Assembly: GCA_964657325.1 (NCBI GenBank)
Contig: CAZZVE010000011.1
Span: forward strand, 3,553-67,552
Reading direction: 5' to 3'
DNA: 64,000 nt
Origin: JBBQVS01 sp964657325
GTDB lineage: Bacteria > Chloroflexota > Ktedonobacteria > Ktedonobacterales > Ktedonobacteraceae
Of this stretch, positions 53,493 to 61,793 are shown one piece after another. Numbering within the stretch: the stretch's first letter is position 1; each line of letters starts with the position of its first letter. A model generated the notes under the pieces. The model was not told where the DNA came from. It worked only from the letters and a program-made list of their open reading frames with translations, and made no database searches. Both the position numbers and the translations under genes were made by a program.

Positions 53493-54233
53493 CTATCGAC
53501 GGCTGCCGCCGCCACCGCCGCCACGACGGTCTCCACTACCGCCGCCACCGCGACGGTCGTTCGAGCCACCAGTATTGCCACCACGACGGTCTCCACGGTC
53601 ATTACGGTCTCCACCAGACCGGCGGTTCGATGTTGCCCGTGTCTCACGTGCCTCTTCTTCGCGCGCGGCACGCAGTGCTGCTGCCTGCTCTGCTGCGTTA
53701 GCGGTTGCGATTGCGATACGTTCAGCCTGCTTCTTGCCAACAATGTCCACGACTGTTTTGCCGCGACGTAGTGCCTCAGTATCGGGTGAGCGTAGTTCGC
53801 GCAGTGCCTTGATACATGCTTGCACGGTATTCGCCTTGTTAGTGCTACCAAGTGTCTTTGTCAGAATGTCTCTAACTCCAGCAGACTCCATCACGGCACG
53901 CACCGCACCACCAGCAATAACGCCAGTACCAGGAGCAGCAGGCTTGAGTAGAACTTCGGAGGCTCCAAAGTTTGTCTTCACCATAAATGGAATGGTTGTT
54001 CCTGCTAAAGGAACCTGCGTCAGATGCTTCTTAGCGTCCTCAACACCTTTACGAATAGCCTCGGTGTACTCGCTTGCCTTGCCGAAACCGAAGCCGACAT
54101 AGCCATTGTGATCACCAACAACTACCAAAGCGCGAATGCTGAAGCGACGACCGCCTTTTACCACCTTGGAGACACGGCTAACTTCAACCACCGTCTCTTC
54201 CAGGTTCAGTTTTGTAGCGTCTATTCTTGCCAT
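53493..54233 (-). CDS. rpsE: Ribosomal protein uS5 with a Gly/Arg-rich tail
   Basis: 246 residues instead of about 165. The core is standard (VSRVSKVVKGGRRFSIRALVVVGD; GTGVIAGGAVRAVMESAGV). After about residue 170 a long Ala/Glu/Arg helix and then about 50 residues of Gly, Arg, Asp and Asn (RGG-like) are added. The tail probably binds RNA. Confidence 0.95.
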   Translation of the reverse strand: MARIDATKLNLEETVVEVSRVSKVVKGGRRFSIRALVVVGDHNGYVGFGFGKASEYTEAIRKGVEDAKKHLTQVPLAGTTIPFMVKTNFGASEVLLKPAAPGTGVIAGGAVRAVMESAGVRDILTKTLGSTNKANTVQACIKALRELRSPDTEALRRGKTVVDIVGKKQAERIAIATANAAEQAAALRAAREEEARETRATSNRRSGGDRNDRGDRRGGNTGGSNDRRGGGGSGDRRGGGGGGSRR

Positions 54234-54249
54234 TAATTCTTTTTCCTTT

Positions 54250-54272
54250 GTAGGGGCACGATTTATCGCGCC
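54250..54272. repeat. Single GTAG-headed hairpin, family A-like
   Basis: GTAGGGGCACGATTTATCGC-GCC between rplR and rpsE. Its last base is also the last base of the rplR stop codon on the minus strand. Confidence 0.7.
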
Positions 54273-54910
54273 TAGAAGTCCAGGCCCGCTTCACGAGCGC
54301 CTTCAGCTAATGCCGCGATACGTCCATGATAGGCATATCCACCGCGATCAAAGACTACACGACTGACGCCCTGTTCTTTTGCACGCTGTGCCACAAGTTT
54401 GCCTACTTCACGTGAGATCGCAACTTTTCTATTGTTTGCAATGGCAGCGAGTGCCTCAACAGGTGTTTTAGGTGCGTTCTTTTGAGCCGCAGGAAGATTG
54501 ACCTTTGGAGCAGCCGTCCCACCAGCCTTGCCGCCTTTTTGAGGTGCGTTCTTTGCTGGCGCGGCCCTCTCGGTCCTGGCACTTTTTGCTCTTCCAACTG
54601 GAAGAGCATCAGTTGCAGCTTCCACCACAGACTGTACCGCACCACCAACACGTTCCAGCAAGGAAGGCTCTTGCGTCGTCTCTTCTGGCTGCTGTTGTGG
54701 CTGTGCAGGCTTAAAGGAACGCAGACTCTCATCAAGTGATGATGCCGCGACCAAGGTTTTACCAGTGCTATCGTCGATGACCTGAGCGTAGATATGCTGC
54801 CCACTACGGAACACGTTCAAACGCGGACGCGTCTGTGAGCCTTCCAAATGGTTGCGCATACGCTGGTGCCGCCGCAGCCTTGCCTGATTTGCGTGAAATC
54901 GTTTAATCAT
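54272..54910 (-). CDS. rplR: Ribosomal protein uL18 with a large insertion
   Basis: 212 residues instead of about 120. Ends are normal (RPRLNVFRSGQHIYAQVIDD; VVFDRGGYAYHGRIAALAEGAREAGLDF). Between about 68 and 158 there is an Ala/Pro/Gln/Lys-rich, low-complexity segment. L18 binds 5S rRNA, so the insertion would project from the central protuberance. Confidence 0.95.
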   Translation of the reverse strand: MIKRFHANQARLRRHQRMRNHLEGSQTRPRLNVFRSGQHIYAQVIDDSTGKTLVAASSLDESLRSFKPAQPQQQPEETTQEPSLLERVGGAVQSVVEAATDALPVGRAKSARTERAAPAKNAPQKGGKAGGTAAPKVNLPAAQKNAPKTPVEALAAIANNRKVAISREVGKLVAQRAKEQGVSRVVFDRGGYAYHGRIAALAEGAREAGLDF

Positions 54911-55038
54911 AATTCAAGGAGGAAAAAGCTTACTTTGGCTTTTACCTCTCCCCTTTCGTTTACTCAGTGATGAAGGAAGGATAAATTGAGATACGTGGTC
55001 GGCACTACGTTTCTTTGAACCTTCCTTACCACACATGC

Positions 55039-55158
55039 GCGAATGCGATACATCGAGCCACTACATTGAATACGATACATCGCGTTACATTGGGTCCGAT
55101 ACATCTGACCCCTACATTAGGTACAATAAATCGGAGGGTGCGATACATCGGACCCCTA
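55039..55158. repeat. Degenerate tandem array of family A units between rplF and rplR
   Basis: About five copies of a family A-like unit (CGATACATCG plus ACCCCTAC, period about 27-31 bp) follow one another in the same orientation. On the minus strand each begins with GTAG or GTAA. The rightmost GTAG overlaps the rplF stop codon TAG (55156-55158). The array is transcribed with the spc operon. Confidence 0.8.
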
Positions 55159-55731
55159 CTTCTTTTTGCCGCCGACTTTACCAGCTTTACCAGCTTTGCG
55201 ACGAACAACCTCACCAGTATAGCGAATGCCCTTGCCTTTATAAGGTTCGGGTTTGCGCACATTACGGATAACCGCGGCAACCTGTCCTACCAGTTGTTTG
55301 TCAATACCAGTAACACTGACTCTTGTAGCCTTTGTCGCTGCATCAACACCATCAACAGATAGAGAGATACCATCGGGTGGTTGCACCTCTACTGGATGAG
55401 AGTAACCCACCTGGATGACCAAGTTTTCGCCCACTTTAGCGGCACGATAGCCAACACCATGAATTTCTAGTTGCTTGGTGAAGCCTGTTGTTACTCCGAG
55501 CACCATGTTATTGACCAGTGTACGGTATAAACCATGTTTGGCCTTGTGCTCTTTACTATCCGAAGGTCGAGTGACCGAAAGTGTGCCGTCTTCAAGTGCA
55601 AGTGTCAGGGCGGGATCGACCTGCTGTGAAAGTTGGCCTTTGGGTCCCTTTACTGTGACCAAATTGTCTTCGGTCCAGTTTACCTGTACTTTTGCAGGCA
55701 CAGTAATCGGAGCGCGTCCAATACGAGACAT
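55156..55731 (-). CDS. rplF: Ribosomal protein uL6
   Basis: 191 residues from ATG 55731 (MSRIGRAPITVP), with AGGAGGGA 5 bp before. The in-frame ATG 55752 is rejected. GEVVRRKAGKAGK at the end is standard. The stop TAG comes from the GTAG head of a repeat unit. Confidence 0.97.
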   Translation of the reverse strand: MSRIGRAPITVPAKVQVNWTEDNLVTVKGPKGQLSQQVDPALTLALEDGTLSVTRPSDSKEHKAKHGLYRTLVNNMVLGVTTGFTKQLEIHGVGYRAAKVGENLVIQVGYSHPVEVQPPDGISLSVDGVDAATKATRVSVTGIDKQLVGQVAAVIRNVRKPEPYKGKGIRYTGEVVRRKAGKAGKVGGKKK

Positions 55732-55745
55732 GCTATCCCTCCTGT

Positions 55746-56141
55746 CTACCAAACGTAGCAGACGACTTCTCCACCGAGACCCTGATGATAGGCACTGCTA
55801 CCAGTCATGATTCCCTTTGGCGTCGATACAATGGATATTCCCAAACCACCACGGACTCGGGGAATATCGGTACGCTTCGAGTAGACGCGCAAACCTGGCT
55901 TGCTGACACGTTTCAGGTTTGTCAGGACTGGCGTCTTCTCTGCGTAACGTAACGTAATACGAATTGTTCCTTGTGGGTTATCTTTCAGGATTTCGATATC
56001 CTTGATGTAGCCCTCTTCTTTTAGCACACGTGCGATAGCCAGCTTCATTTTTGACGCAGGAATCAATACTCGTGTGTGCTTTGCAGTGACCGCATTGCGA
56101 ATGCGCGTGAGCATATCCGCAATTGGATCAGTCATATTCAT
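55746..56141 (-). CDS. rpsH: Ribosomal protein uS8
   Basis: 131 residues. ATG 56141, with GGAGG 7 bp before, gives MNMTDPIADMLTRIRNA; the longer reading to 56228 only translates the intergenic hairpin. GLGISIVSTPKGIMT and GGEVVCYVW are typical. Confidence 0.96.
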   Translation of the reverse strand: MNMTDPIADMLTRIRNAVTAKHTRVLIPASKMKLAIARVLKEEGYIKDIEILKDNPQGTIRITLRYAEKTPVLTNLKRVSKPGLRVYSKRTDIPRVRGGLGISIVSTPKGIMTGSSAYHQGLGGEVVCYVW

Positions 56142-56213
56142 GGAATGCCTCCACAATCCGAAGTACGAAAACAGCATTTTGTGTTTTCGCCTTTTCGCTT
56201 TCGCCTTTTCAAA

Positions 56214-56250
56214 GGGCAAAACTGTCAATCTTTTCGTGTTTTGCCCCTAC
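56214..56250. repeat. GTAG-headed hairpin between rpsZ and rpsH
   Basis: On the minus strand GTAG (56250-56247) is followed by a perfect stem GGGCAAAAC / GTTTTGCCC (56246-56238, 56222-56214) with a 15-nt loop. Same plan as the other REP-like units but a different sequence. Confidence 0.6.
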
Positions 56251-56260
56251 CCATATAGGG

Positions 56261-56446
56261 CTACCAACTCGATTTCGTTACACCTGGTAACTCGCCTCGG
56301 CTCGCACGCTCACGGAAACAGATGCGACACAGACCAAACTTGCGCATATAGGCACGCGGTCGTCCACACACCATGCAGCGATTATGCTGCTGCACCTTGA
56401 ACTTTGGCTTGCGCTGAGACTTTACAATCATTGATGTTTTTGCCAT
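56261..56446 (-). CDS. rpsZ: Ribosomal protein uS14, zinc type
   Basis: 61 residues with CMVC and CRIC (zinc) and RERASRGELPGVTKSSW at the end, the short zinc-binding S14 of Gram-positives and others. Confidence 0.96.
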   Translation of the reverse strand: MAKTSMIVKSQRKPKFKVQQHNRCMVCGRPRAYMRKFGLCRICFRERASRGELPGVTKSSW

Positions 56447-56461
56447 CGTCGCCCTCCAGCG

Positions 56462-57004
56462 TTACTTCTTAAAGGGCATGCCCAAGAGTCTGAGCAGCCG
56501 TCGTCCCTCTTCATCAGTGCGAGCCGTTGTTACTATGCTCACTTCCATGCCACGAACTTTGTCAATCTTATCGTAGTCGATCTCTGGAAAAACCAGTTGT
56601 TCGCGCAAACCAAGTGTGTAGTTGCCACGACCATCAAACGCCTCGGCTGAGACGCCTTGAAAGTCTCGGATGCGCGGTAGAGCGGCATTGATGAGTTTGT
56701 CAAGGAACTGGTACATGCGCTCGCCACGCAATGTCACCATACATCCAATCTGCATACCTTCACGTAGTTTGAAGGTCGCAACCGAACGTTTGGCACGAGT
56801 AATGACTGGACGTTGACCTGTAATGAGTGCAAGGTCCCCAACGGCAGCATCCATAGCCTTAGCGTTCTGGATGACCTCACCCATACCAATGTTAATCACT
56901 ACCTTGTTGAGCGTTGGCACCTGCATCGGGTTGGTATAGTTAAAGTCCTTTTGCAGGGCAGGCACGACCTCTTGTCGGTACTTTTCTTTTAATCGTGATA
57001 CCAT
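56462..57004 (-). CDS. rplE: Ribosomal protein uL5
   Basis: 180 residues; NKVVINIGMGE, TGQRPVITRAKRSVA and GMEVSIVTTARTDEEG match. A 5S rRNA-binding protein. Confidence 0.97.
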   Translation of the reverse strand: MVSRLKEKYRQEVVPALQKDFNYTNPMQVPTLNKVVINIGMGEVIQNAKAMDAAVGDLALITGQRPVITRAKRSVATFKLREGMQIGCMVTLRGERMYQFLDKLINAALPRIRDFQGVSAEAFDGRGNYTLGLREQLVFPEIDYDKIDKVRGMEVSIVTTARTDEEGRRLLRLLGMPFKK

Positions 57005-57009
57005 GACGT

Positions 57010-57408
57010 TTAACTACTCCTCGCCCGATCTGTATTATCTGCAATAACCTTCCCACATTTCTTGCATACGCGTACAGAGCGAACCTTCTGATCGGCTCCT
57101 AGTGGGCGTCGGTCATGCGCAACACGCGTGGGTTGACCACATTCCGTGCATTTCAGCATGACGTTGGAGACGTGAATTGGCATTGCCTTCTCAATCACGC
57201 CCCCCTGACGGGTCTGACCCTGCGGGCGAATATGCTTCTTTACCACGTTCAGGCCTTCAACAATCACTTTGTTGGCCTGTGGCATCGCCCGCGAGATGGT
57301 TCCTTCCTTGCCTCGATCCTTGCCAGTGATGATCAAAACGGTATCACCCTTTTTGATATTCAACTTGGCTAAGTGAAGAGGCTTCTTCTCTTTTTGTTTT
57401 ACTGCCAT
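57010..57408 (-). CDS. rplX: Ribosomal protein uL24
   Basis: 132 residues with the KOW motif (KKGDTVLIITGKDRGKEGTI) and a C-terminal part with CTEC and CKKC, a likely zinc site. Confidence 0.96.
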   Translation of the reverse strand: MAVKQKEKKPLHLAKLNIKKGDTVLIITGKDRGKEGTISRAMPQANKVIVEGLNVVKKHIRPQGQTRQGGVIEKAMPIHVSNVMLKCTECGQPTRVAHDRRPLGADQKVRSVRVCKKCGKVIADNTDRARSS

Positions 57409-57449
57409 TTTCTTCCTCTATGGTATGGAGTTCGTCGAACTCCACCATG

Positions 57450-57818
57450 CTAGAGCACTTCAGGGGCGAGCGAGATGAGGCGAGAAAAGTTTTTCTCTCT
57501 CAATTCGCGGGCCACGGGTCCGAAGATACGTGTGCCTCGTGGGTTGTTACCAGCAGCGAGAATGACGGCGGCGTTCTCGTCAAAGCGGATGTGCGATCCA
57601 TCGGGACGCGCATACTCCTTCGAGACACGCACGATAACTGCGTCTACTACGTCGCCCTTCTTCACCTGTCCATTAGGCGATGCCTGCTTGACGGAGGCTT
57701 TGATGATGTCGCCCACCGTCGCATAACGCTTAGCGGAGCCACTTATCACACGAATACACATGATCTCTTTTGCACCTGTGTTGTCGGCAACCTTCAGGCG
57801 GCTTTCTGGCTGAATCAT
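57450..57818 (-). CDS. rplN: Ribosomal protein uL14
   Basis: 122 residues (MIQPESRLKVADNTGAKEIMCIRV; SLAPEVL end). Normal length. Confidence 0.97.
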   Translation of the reverse strand: MIQPESRLKVADNTGAKEIMCIRVISGSAKRYATVGDIIKASVKQASPNGQVKKGDVVDAVIVRVSKEYARPDGSHIRFDENAAVILAAGNNPRGTRIFGPVARELREKNFSRLISLAPEVL

Positions 57819-57830
57819 CTGACGCTCTCC

Positions 57831-58190
57831 TTATTCTGCTTCTGCATCATCGGAGGAGTCTGTCAGATCGGGATCAGCATCTGCCAACAACTCTTCGACG
57901 GGCACAATACCACTACCGCGCCTGATGACTTCGACGAGACGCCAGCGTTTCAGCTTGCTCACAGGAGGACACTCCTCGATACGAACGGTGTCGCCTACCG
58001 AGCATGTGTTCTCTTCGTCATGAGCATAAAAACGCTTTGTCTGTTTATAAGTACGCTTATAGATGCGGTGCTTTTTTAGGGATTCGACGATAACAACAAT
58101 CGTCTTGTTCATTTTATTGCTTACTACACGCCCAACTTTTTGCTGATGACGGACAACCGTCTGCGGCGTTTGTGCTGCTTGCTGTGTCAT
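57831..58190 (-). CDS. rpsQ: Ribosomal protein uS17
   Basis: 119 residues; KVGRVVSNKMNKTIVVIVE and YAHDEENTCSVGDTVRIEECPPVSKLKRWRLVE match. An acidic tail of about 25 residues (ADADPDLTDSSDDAEAE) is extra. The ATG overlaps the rpmC stop by 4 bp. Confidence 0.96.
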   Translation of the reverse strand: MTQQAAQTPQTVVRHQQKVGRVVSNKMNKTIVVIVESLKKHRIYKRTYKQTKRFYAHDEENTCSVGDTVRIEECPPVSKLKRWRLVEVIRRGSGIVPVEELLADADPDLTDSSDDAEAE

Positions 58191-58396
58191 TCTTCATTCT
58201 CCAACTGCGTCAGGCGATGCATCAAGCGAGCAATATCCTTACGCGTCTGCGTAAACATCCGGTTGTTTTTTACCTCGCCACGCTGTTGCTGCAAGCGGAG
58301 GTTGAACAATTTGAGTCGCAGGTCCTTGAGTTCACTTTGCACTTGAGCTTCGGTATATTCCAAAACCTGTTTGCGACGTTCGCTAACTTTCGACAC
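58187..58396 (-). CDS. rpmC: Ribosomal protein uL29
   Basis: 69 residues from GTG 58396, giving MSKVSERRKQVLEY. GGAGG lies 6 bp upstream inside rplP, and the gene overlaps the rplP end by 14 bp. The longer open frame to 58630 is a shadow of rplP. ELKDLRLKLFNLRLQQQRGEV is typical. Confidence 0.93.
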   Translation of the reverse strand: MSKVSERRKQVLEYTEAQVQSELKDLRLKLFNLRLQQQRGEVKNNRMFTQTRKDIARLMHRLTQLENEE

Positions 58397-58814
58397 TTTC
58401 AGCCTCCCCTCTGGTGATAAAGCGTGTCTTAACGGGTAGTTTGTGACCCGCGAGACGGACAGCTTCCTTCGCAATCTCTTCGCTGACGCCACCGATCTCA
58501 AAAATGATACGACCGGGTTTAACGACTGCGACATAGTGATCAACTGCACCTTTACCGCTACCCATACGAGTTTCGGCAGGCTTGGCGGAAACCGGTTTAT
58601 CAGGGAACACACGAATCCATACTTTACCACCGCGCTTCATAAAGCGGGTAAGTGCGATACGAGCGGACTCGATTTGACGCGCCTCCATCCACACAGGCTC
58701 AAGGGCCTGTAAGCCAAAATCACCAAAGGCCAGGGTGTTGCCGCGATGAGCCTCACCCTTCATACGACCACGGTGCTGGCGGCGATACTTTGTACGTGAT
58801 GGTGCCAATAACAT
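58383..58814 (-). CDS. rplP: Ribosomal protein uL16
   Basis: 143 residues (MLLAPSRTKYRRQHRGRMKG; KPVSAKPAETRMGSGKGAVDHYVAVVKPG), standard. Confidence 0.97.
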   Translation of the reverse strand: MLLAPSRTKYRRQHRGRMKGEAHRGNTLAFGDFGLQALEPVWMEARQIESARIALTRFMKRGGKVWIRVFPDKPVSAKPAETRMGSGKGAVDHYVAVVKPGRIIFEIGGVSEEIAKEAVRLAGHKLPVKTRFITRGEAESVES

Positions 58815-58828
58815 TACTTGAAACTCCT

Positions 58829-59916
58829 CTACTCGCTCTGAGTAGCACTAGCATCCTCTGCTGGTGCGGCTGGTGGCGGCGTCGGTTCAGTAGTTGTCTG
58901 TTGCGTCTGCGAAGCCTCATTCACCACAGGTGCCTGAGTTACAGGTGCTTCATTCACTACGGGTGCTTGCGTCTGCGGAGCCTCGTTGACCACTGGTGTC
59001 TGCGNNNNNNNNNNNNNNNNNNNNNNNNNNNNNNNNNNNNNNNNNNNNNNNNNNNNNNNNNNNNNNNNNNNNNNNNNNNNNNNNNNNNNNNNNNNNNNNN
59101 NNNNGGACGTGGACCTCTATCCCCACCTTGTGGGCGTGGACCTCGGTCTCCCTGTGGTCGGTCTCCTTGCGGACGCGGACCACGATCTCCACCGCGACGG
59201 TCGCCACTACGACCACTATCTCTTGATGGGAACGCTTGTTGCTGCTGCACTGTCTCCTGTTGCGGCTCGCCAAGTTCTCGGCGTTTGTTCAACAGGATGT
59301 CACCTCGGTAAATCCATACTTTGATACCGATGACACCAAAGGTCGTATGTGCCTCTACCAAACCATAGTCAATGTCAGCACGGAGCGTGTGTAGAGGAAC
59401 TTTACCCTCAACCTCTTTCTCGGTACGCGCGATTTCAGCACCACCGAGTCGCCCACCCACAATAACCTTGATGCCCTTCGCATTAGCACGCATCGACTTC
59501 TGCACGGCCTGCTTCATGGCGCGACGGAACGATACACGCTTTTCTAGCTGCTCCGCGATACCACGGCCCACCAAATAAGCGTCTAATTCCGGCTGGCGAA
59601 TCTCGATGATGTCCAGACGAACACGCTTCTTGGTCTTGCTTTCCAATGATGCCTTGAGCTTCTCGACCTTTTCACCACTCTTGCCGATCACGATACCAGG
59701 CTTGGCAGTATGAATCTTCACCAGTACTTGGTTAGCGGCGGCTCGCTCGATCTCAATACGTGAGACAGAGGCATTGAACAGGTCTTTGTTAATTGCCTTA
59801 CGAATTAAAAAATCCTCGGCGAGAATGTCTTTATAATCACGCTCAGCGAACCAACGTGATTGCCAGGTTTTCACACCGCCGAGCCTGAACCCTGTTGGGT
59901 TTACTTTGTGTCCCAA
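58829..59916 (-). CDS. rpsC: Ribosomal protein uS3 with a repetitive tail, interrupted by an assembly gap
   Basis: The KH and C-terminal S3 core is complete (MGHKVNPTGFRLGGVKTWQ; KPGIVIGKSGEKVEKLKA; GRLGGAEIARTE; YRGDILLNKR). After about residue 220 follows a tail of Gly, Arg, Asp, Pro and Gln (PQGDRGPR repeats). A 100-N gap (59005-59104) interrupts it. Beyond the gap one frame reads PVVNEAPQTQAPVVNEAPVT and similar repeats, then Pro/Ala-rich sequence, and stops at TAG 58829-58831, 14 bp before rplP with a good ribosome-binding site. The gap size is arbitrary, so the frame shift across it is an artefact. The gene ends at 58829, not at the earlier stop at 58957. Confidence 0.85.
59005..59104. 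other. Assembly gap, 100 N, inside rpsC
   Basis: Run of exactly 100 N, the usual filler for a gap of unknown size, placed within tandem repeats on both sides. Probably a repeat that could not be assembled. Confidence 0.99.
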
Positions 59917-59930
59917 AAGTGTTCTCCTTC

Positions 59931-60284
59931 CTAACGAGCGGTGCGGTCAGCCGGATCATCTGAAACAATAACGGTCACATGGCAGAAGCGACGTAGAATA
60001 CGGGCTGCTCGACCATGAGAACGAGGTTTCACACGCTTAATCCGAAATGAGTCATCCGCCATAATATTGAGAATATAGAGTCGATCTGGATTAAGACTAT
60101 AGTTATTCTCCGCGTTTGCCGCCGCCGATGCCACCACTTTGCTTACGGGTGTGGCACCAGCTTGTGGCATAAATTGAAGAATAGCCAGAGCCTCATTTAC
60201 CCGAAGCCCTTTCACCGCGTTCGTGACCAGACGCATCTTGCGCGGCGGAATGCCAATATCTTTTGCAATAGCCCTGACTTGCAT
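59931..60284 (-). CDS. rplV: Ribosomal protein uL22
   Basis: 117 residues (IPPRKMRLVTNAVKGLRVNEALAILQ; KRVKPRSHGRAARILRR hook at the exit tunnel). Confidence 0.96.
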   Translation of the reverse strand: MQVRAIAKDIGIPPRKMRLVTNAVKGLRVNEALAILQFMPQAGATPVSKVVASAAANAENNYSLNPDRLYILNIMADDSFRIKRVKPRSHGRAARILRRFCHVTVIVSDDPADRTAR

Positions 60285-60345
60285 TTTATACCTCTACGGG
60301 GGCGTTCTTCAGATACGCCCTGCATGCATGCGATAGATTGCGTCC

Positions 60346-60633
60346 CTATCGTACTGACGTGGTTTTCTCATTCTTACCGCCCGCATGACCACGGAAGTGG
60401 CGCGTGGGTGAGAACTCACCTAACTTATGACCGACCATATTCTCACTGACATAAACTGGCACATGAATCTTGCCGTTATGTACGCCAATGGTCATACCCA
60501 CCATCTCAGGGAAGATCATTGAAGCACGCGACCACGTTTTGATCAGGCGACGGTCCCCGCTTCTCCTCATGACCAGAATTTTCTTTCTGAGAGAAGGATG
60601 AATATATGGTCCTTTTTTTCTTGAACGCGACAT
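60346..60633 (-). CDS. rpsS: Ribosomal protein uS19
   Basis: 95 residues (MSRSRKKGPYIHPSL; HNGKIHVPVYVSENMVGHKLGEFSPTR). Its ATG overlaps the rplB stop by one base. Confidence 0.97.
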   Translation of the reverse strand: MSRSRKKGPYIHPSLRKKILVMRRSGDRRLIKTWSRASMIFPEMVGMTIGVHNGKIHVPVYVSENMVGHKLGEFSPTRHFRGHAGGKNEKTTSVR

Positions 60634-61469
60634 TACTTCCTCCTGCCTGCATTGCGACGACGGACAATGAAGCGGTCAGTCCTCTTATTATTACGAGTCT
60701 TAAAGCCCAGTGCTGGCTTGCCCCACGGAGTTTGTGGCTGTCCACCAATAGGTGCGCGACCCTCACCACCGCCATGTGGGTGATCGTTCGGGTTCATTGC
60801 CGAACCACGAACCGTTGGACGACGGCCCATATGTCGTGAACGTCCCGCTTTACCAATACTCTGGTTTTCGTGATCGACGTTGCCGACCTGTCCAATTGTC
60901 GCCATACATAGAATGTTGACGTTACGCTGCTCACCTGAAGGCAAACGAATGAGTGCATAATCGCCCTCTTTTGCCATCAACTGCGCACCTACGCCCGCAC
61001 TGCGTACCATTTGACCACCACGACCCTTTTCCAACTCGATGTTGTGAATGGTTGTGCCAGTTGGAATGTTCTTCAATGGCAGCGCGTTACCAACACGGAT
61101 GTCCGCATCCGGTCCAGCCTGCACACGATCTCCAACTTTCAGTCCGACAGGTGCTAGAATATAACGCTTCTCGCCATCGACGTAGTGCAGAAGAGCGATA
61201 CGCGAAGTGCGATTTGGATCGTACTCGATGGCGGCAACTCTCGCTGGCACATCCAATTTGTTGCGCTTGAAGTCAATGATGCGATAAGCACGCTTCTCAC
61301 CACCGCCACGATGACGGACGGTGATCTTACCCTGATTATTACGTCCAGCATGCTTATTCAGCTTGACGGTCAGCGACTTCTCTGGTTTTGTCTTTGTGAT
61401 CTCCTCGAATGTCGAAACAGACATGCCGCGACGCCCAGGAGACGTTGGTCGATACTGTCTAATTGGCAT
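60633..61469 (-). CDS. rplB: Ribosomal protein uL2
   Basis: 278 residues (YRPTSPGRRGMSVSTFEEITK; GRRPTVRGSAMNPNDHPHGGGEGR with the conserved His near the peptidyl transferase centre). Confidence 0.98.
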   Translation of the reverse strand: MPIRQYRPTSPGRRGMSVSTFEEITKTKPEKSLTVKLNKHAGRNNQGKITVRHRGGGEKRAYRIIDFKRNKLDVPARVAAIEYDPNRTSRIALLHYVDGEKRYILAPVGLKVGDRVQAGPDADIRVGNALPLKNIPTGTTIHNIELEKGRGGQMVRSAGVGAQLMAKEGDYALIRLPSGEQRNVNILCMATIGQVGNVDHENQSIGKAGRSRHMGRRPTVRGSAMNPNDHPHGGGEGRAPIGGQPQTPWGKPALGFKTRNNKRTDRFIVRRRNAGRRK

Positions 61470-61485
61470 AGCTCAATCCCTTACC

Positions 61486-61782
61486 TTACGCCTTCAATGC
61501 GTCGATTGTCTGGCCCGCTTGGAGTGTGACAATCGCCTTCTTCCACTCACGCGCCTCTACAGGCCGGGGAGCGGACCCTTTTCGTCGAATCATTTTCACT
61601 TTGCCAGGCATGCGAATCATGTTGACCGAGAGAACCTTTACCTTAAAGATGGTCTCGACGGCACGACGCACATCAATTTTGTTAGCCTGTACTGCTACCT
61701 TGAACGTGTATTTGTTCTGCTCTTGTAGTCGTACGGTCTTCTCAGTAACGAGACCTTGACGCAGAATTTCTGTAATCTCCAC
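61486..61782 (-). CDS. rplW: Ribosomal protein uL23
   Basis: 98 residues (TEKTVRLQEQNKYTFKVAVQANKIDVRRAVE), standard exit-tunnel protein. Confidence 0.96.
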   Translation of the reverse strand: MEITEILRQGLVTEKTVRLQEQNKYTFKVAVQANKIDVRRAVETIFKVKVLSVNMIRMPGKVKMIRRKGSAPRPVEAREWKKAIVTLQAGQTIDALKA

Positions 61783-61793
61783 AGTTTTCTCCC

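Noticed and set aside
55039..55158. Possible CRISPR array between rplF and rplR
   Set aside because: The units are degenerate, have no unique spacers of constant length, lie inside an operon and match a dispersed palindrome family; no cas genes are present.
57420..58079. 219-codon plus-strand ORF opposite rplN and rpsQ
   Set aside because: Shadow of ribosomal protein genes; no start signal and no family resemblance.
58957..59004. S3 C-terminus ending at 58957
   Set aside because: Produced by translating across 100 N of arbitrary length; another frame after the gap continues the repeats and ends at 58829 with proper operon spacing.
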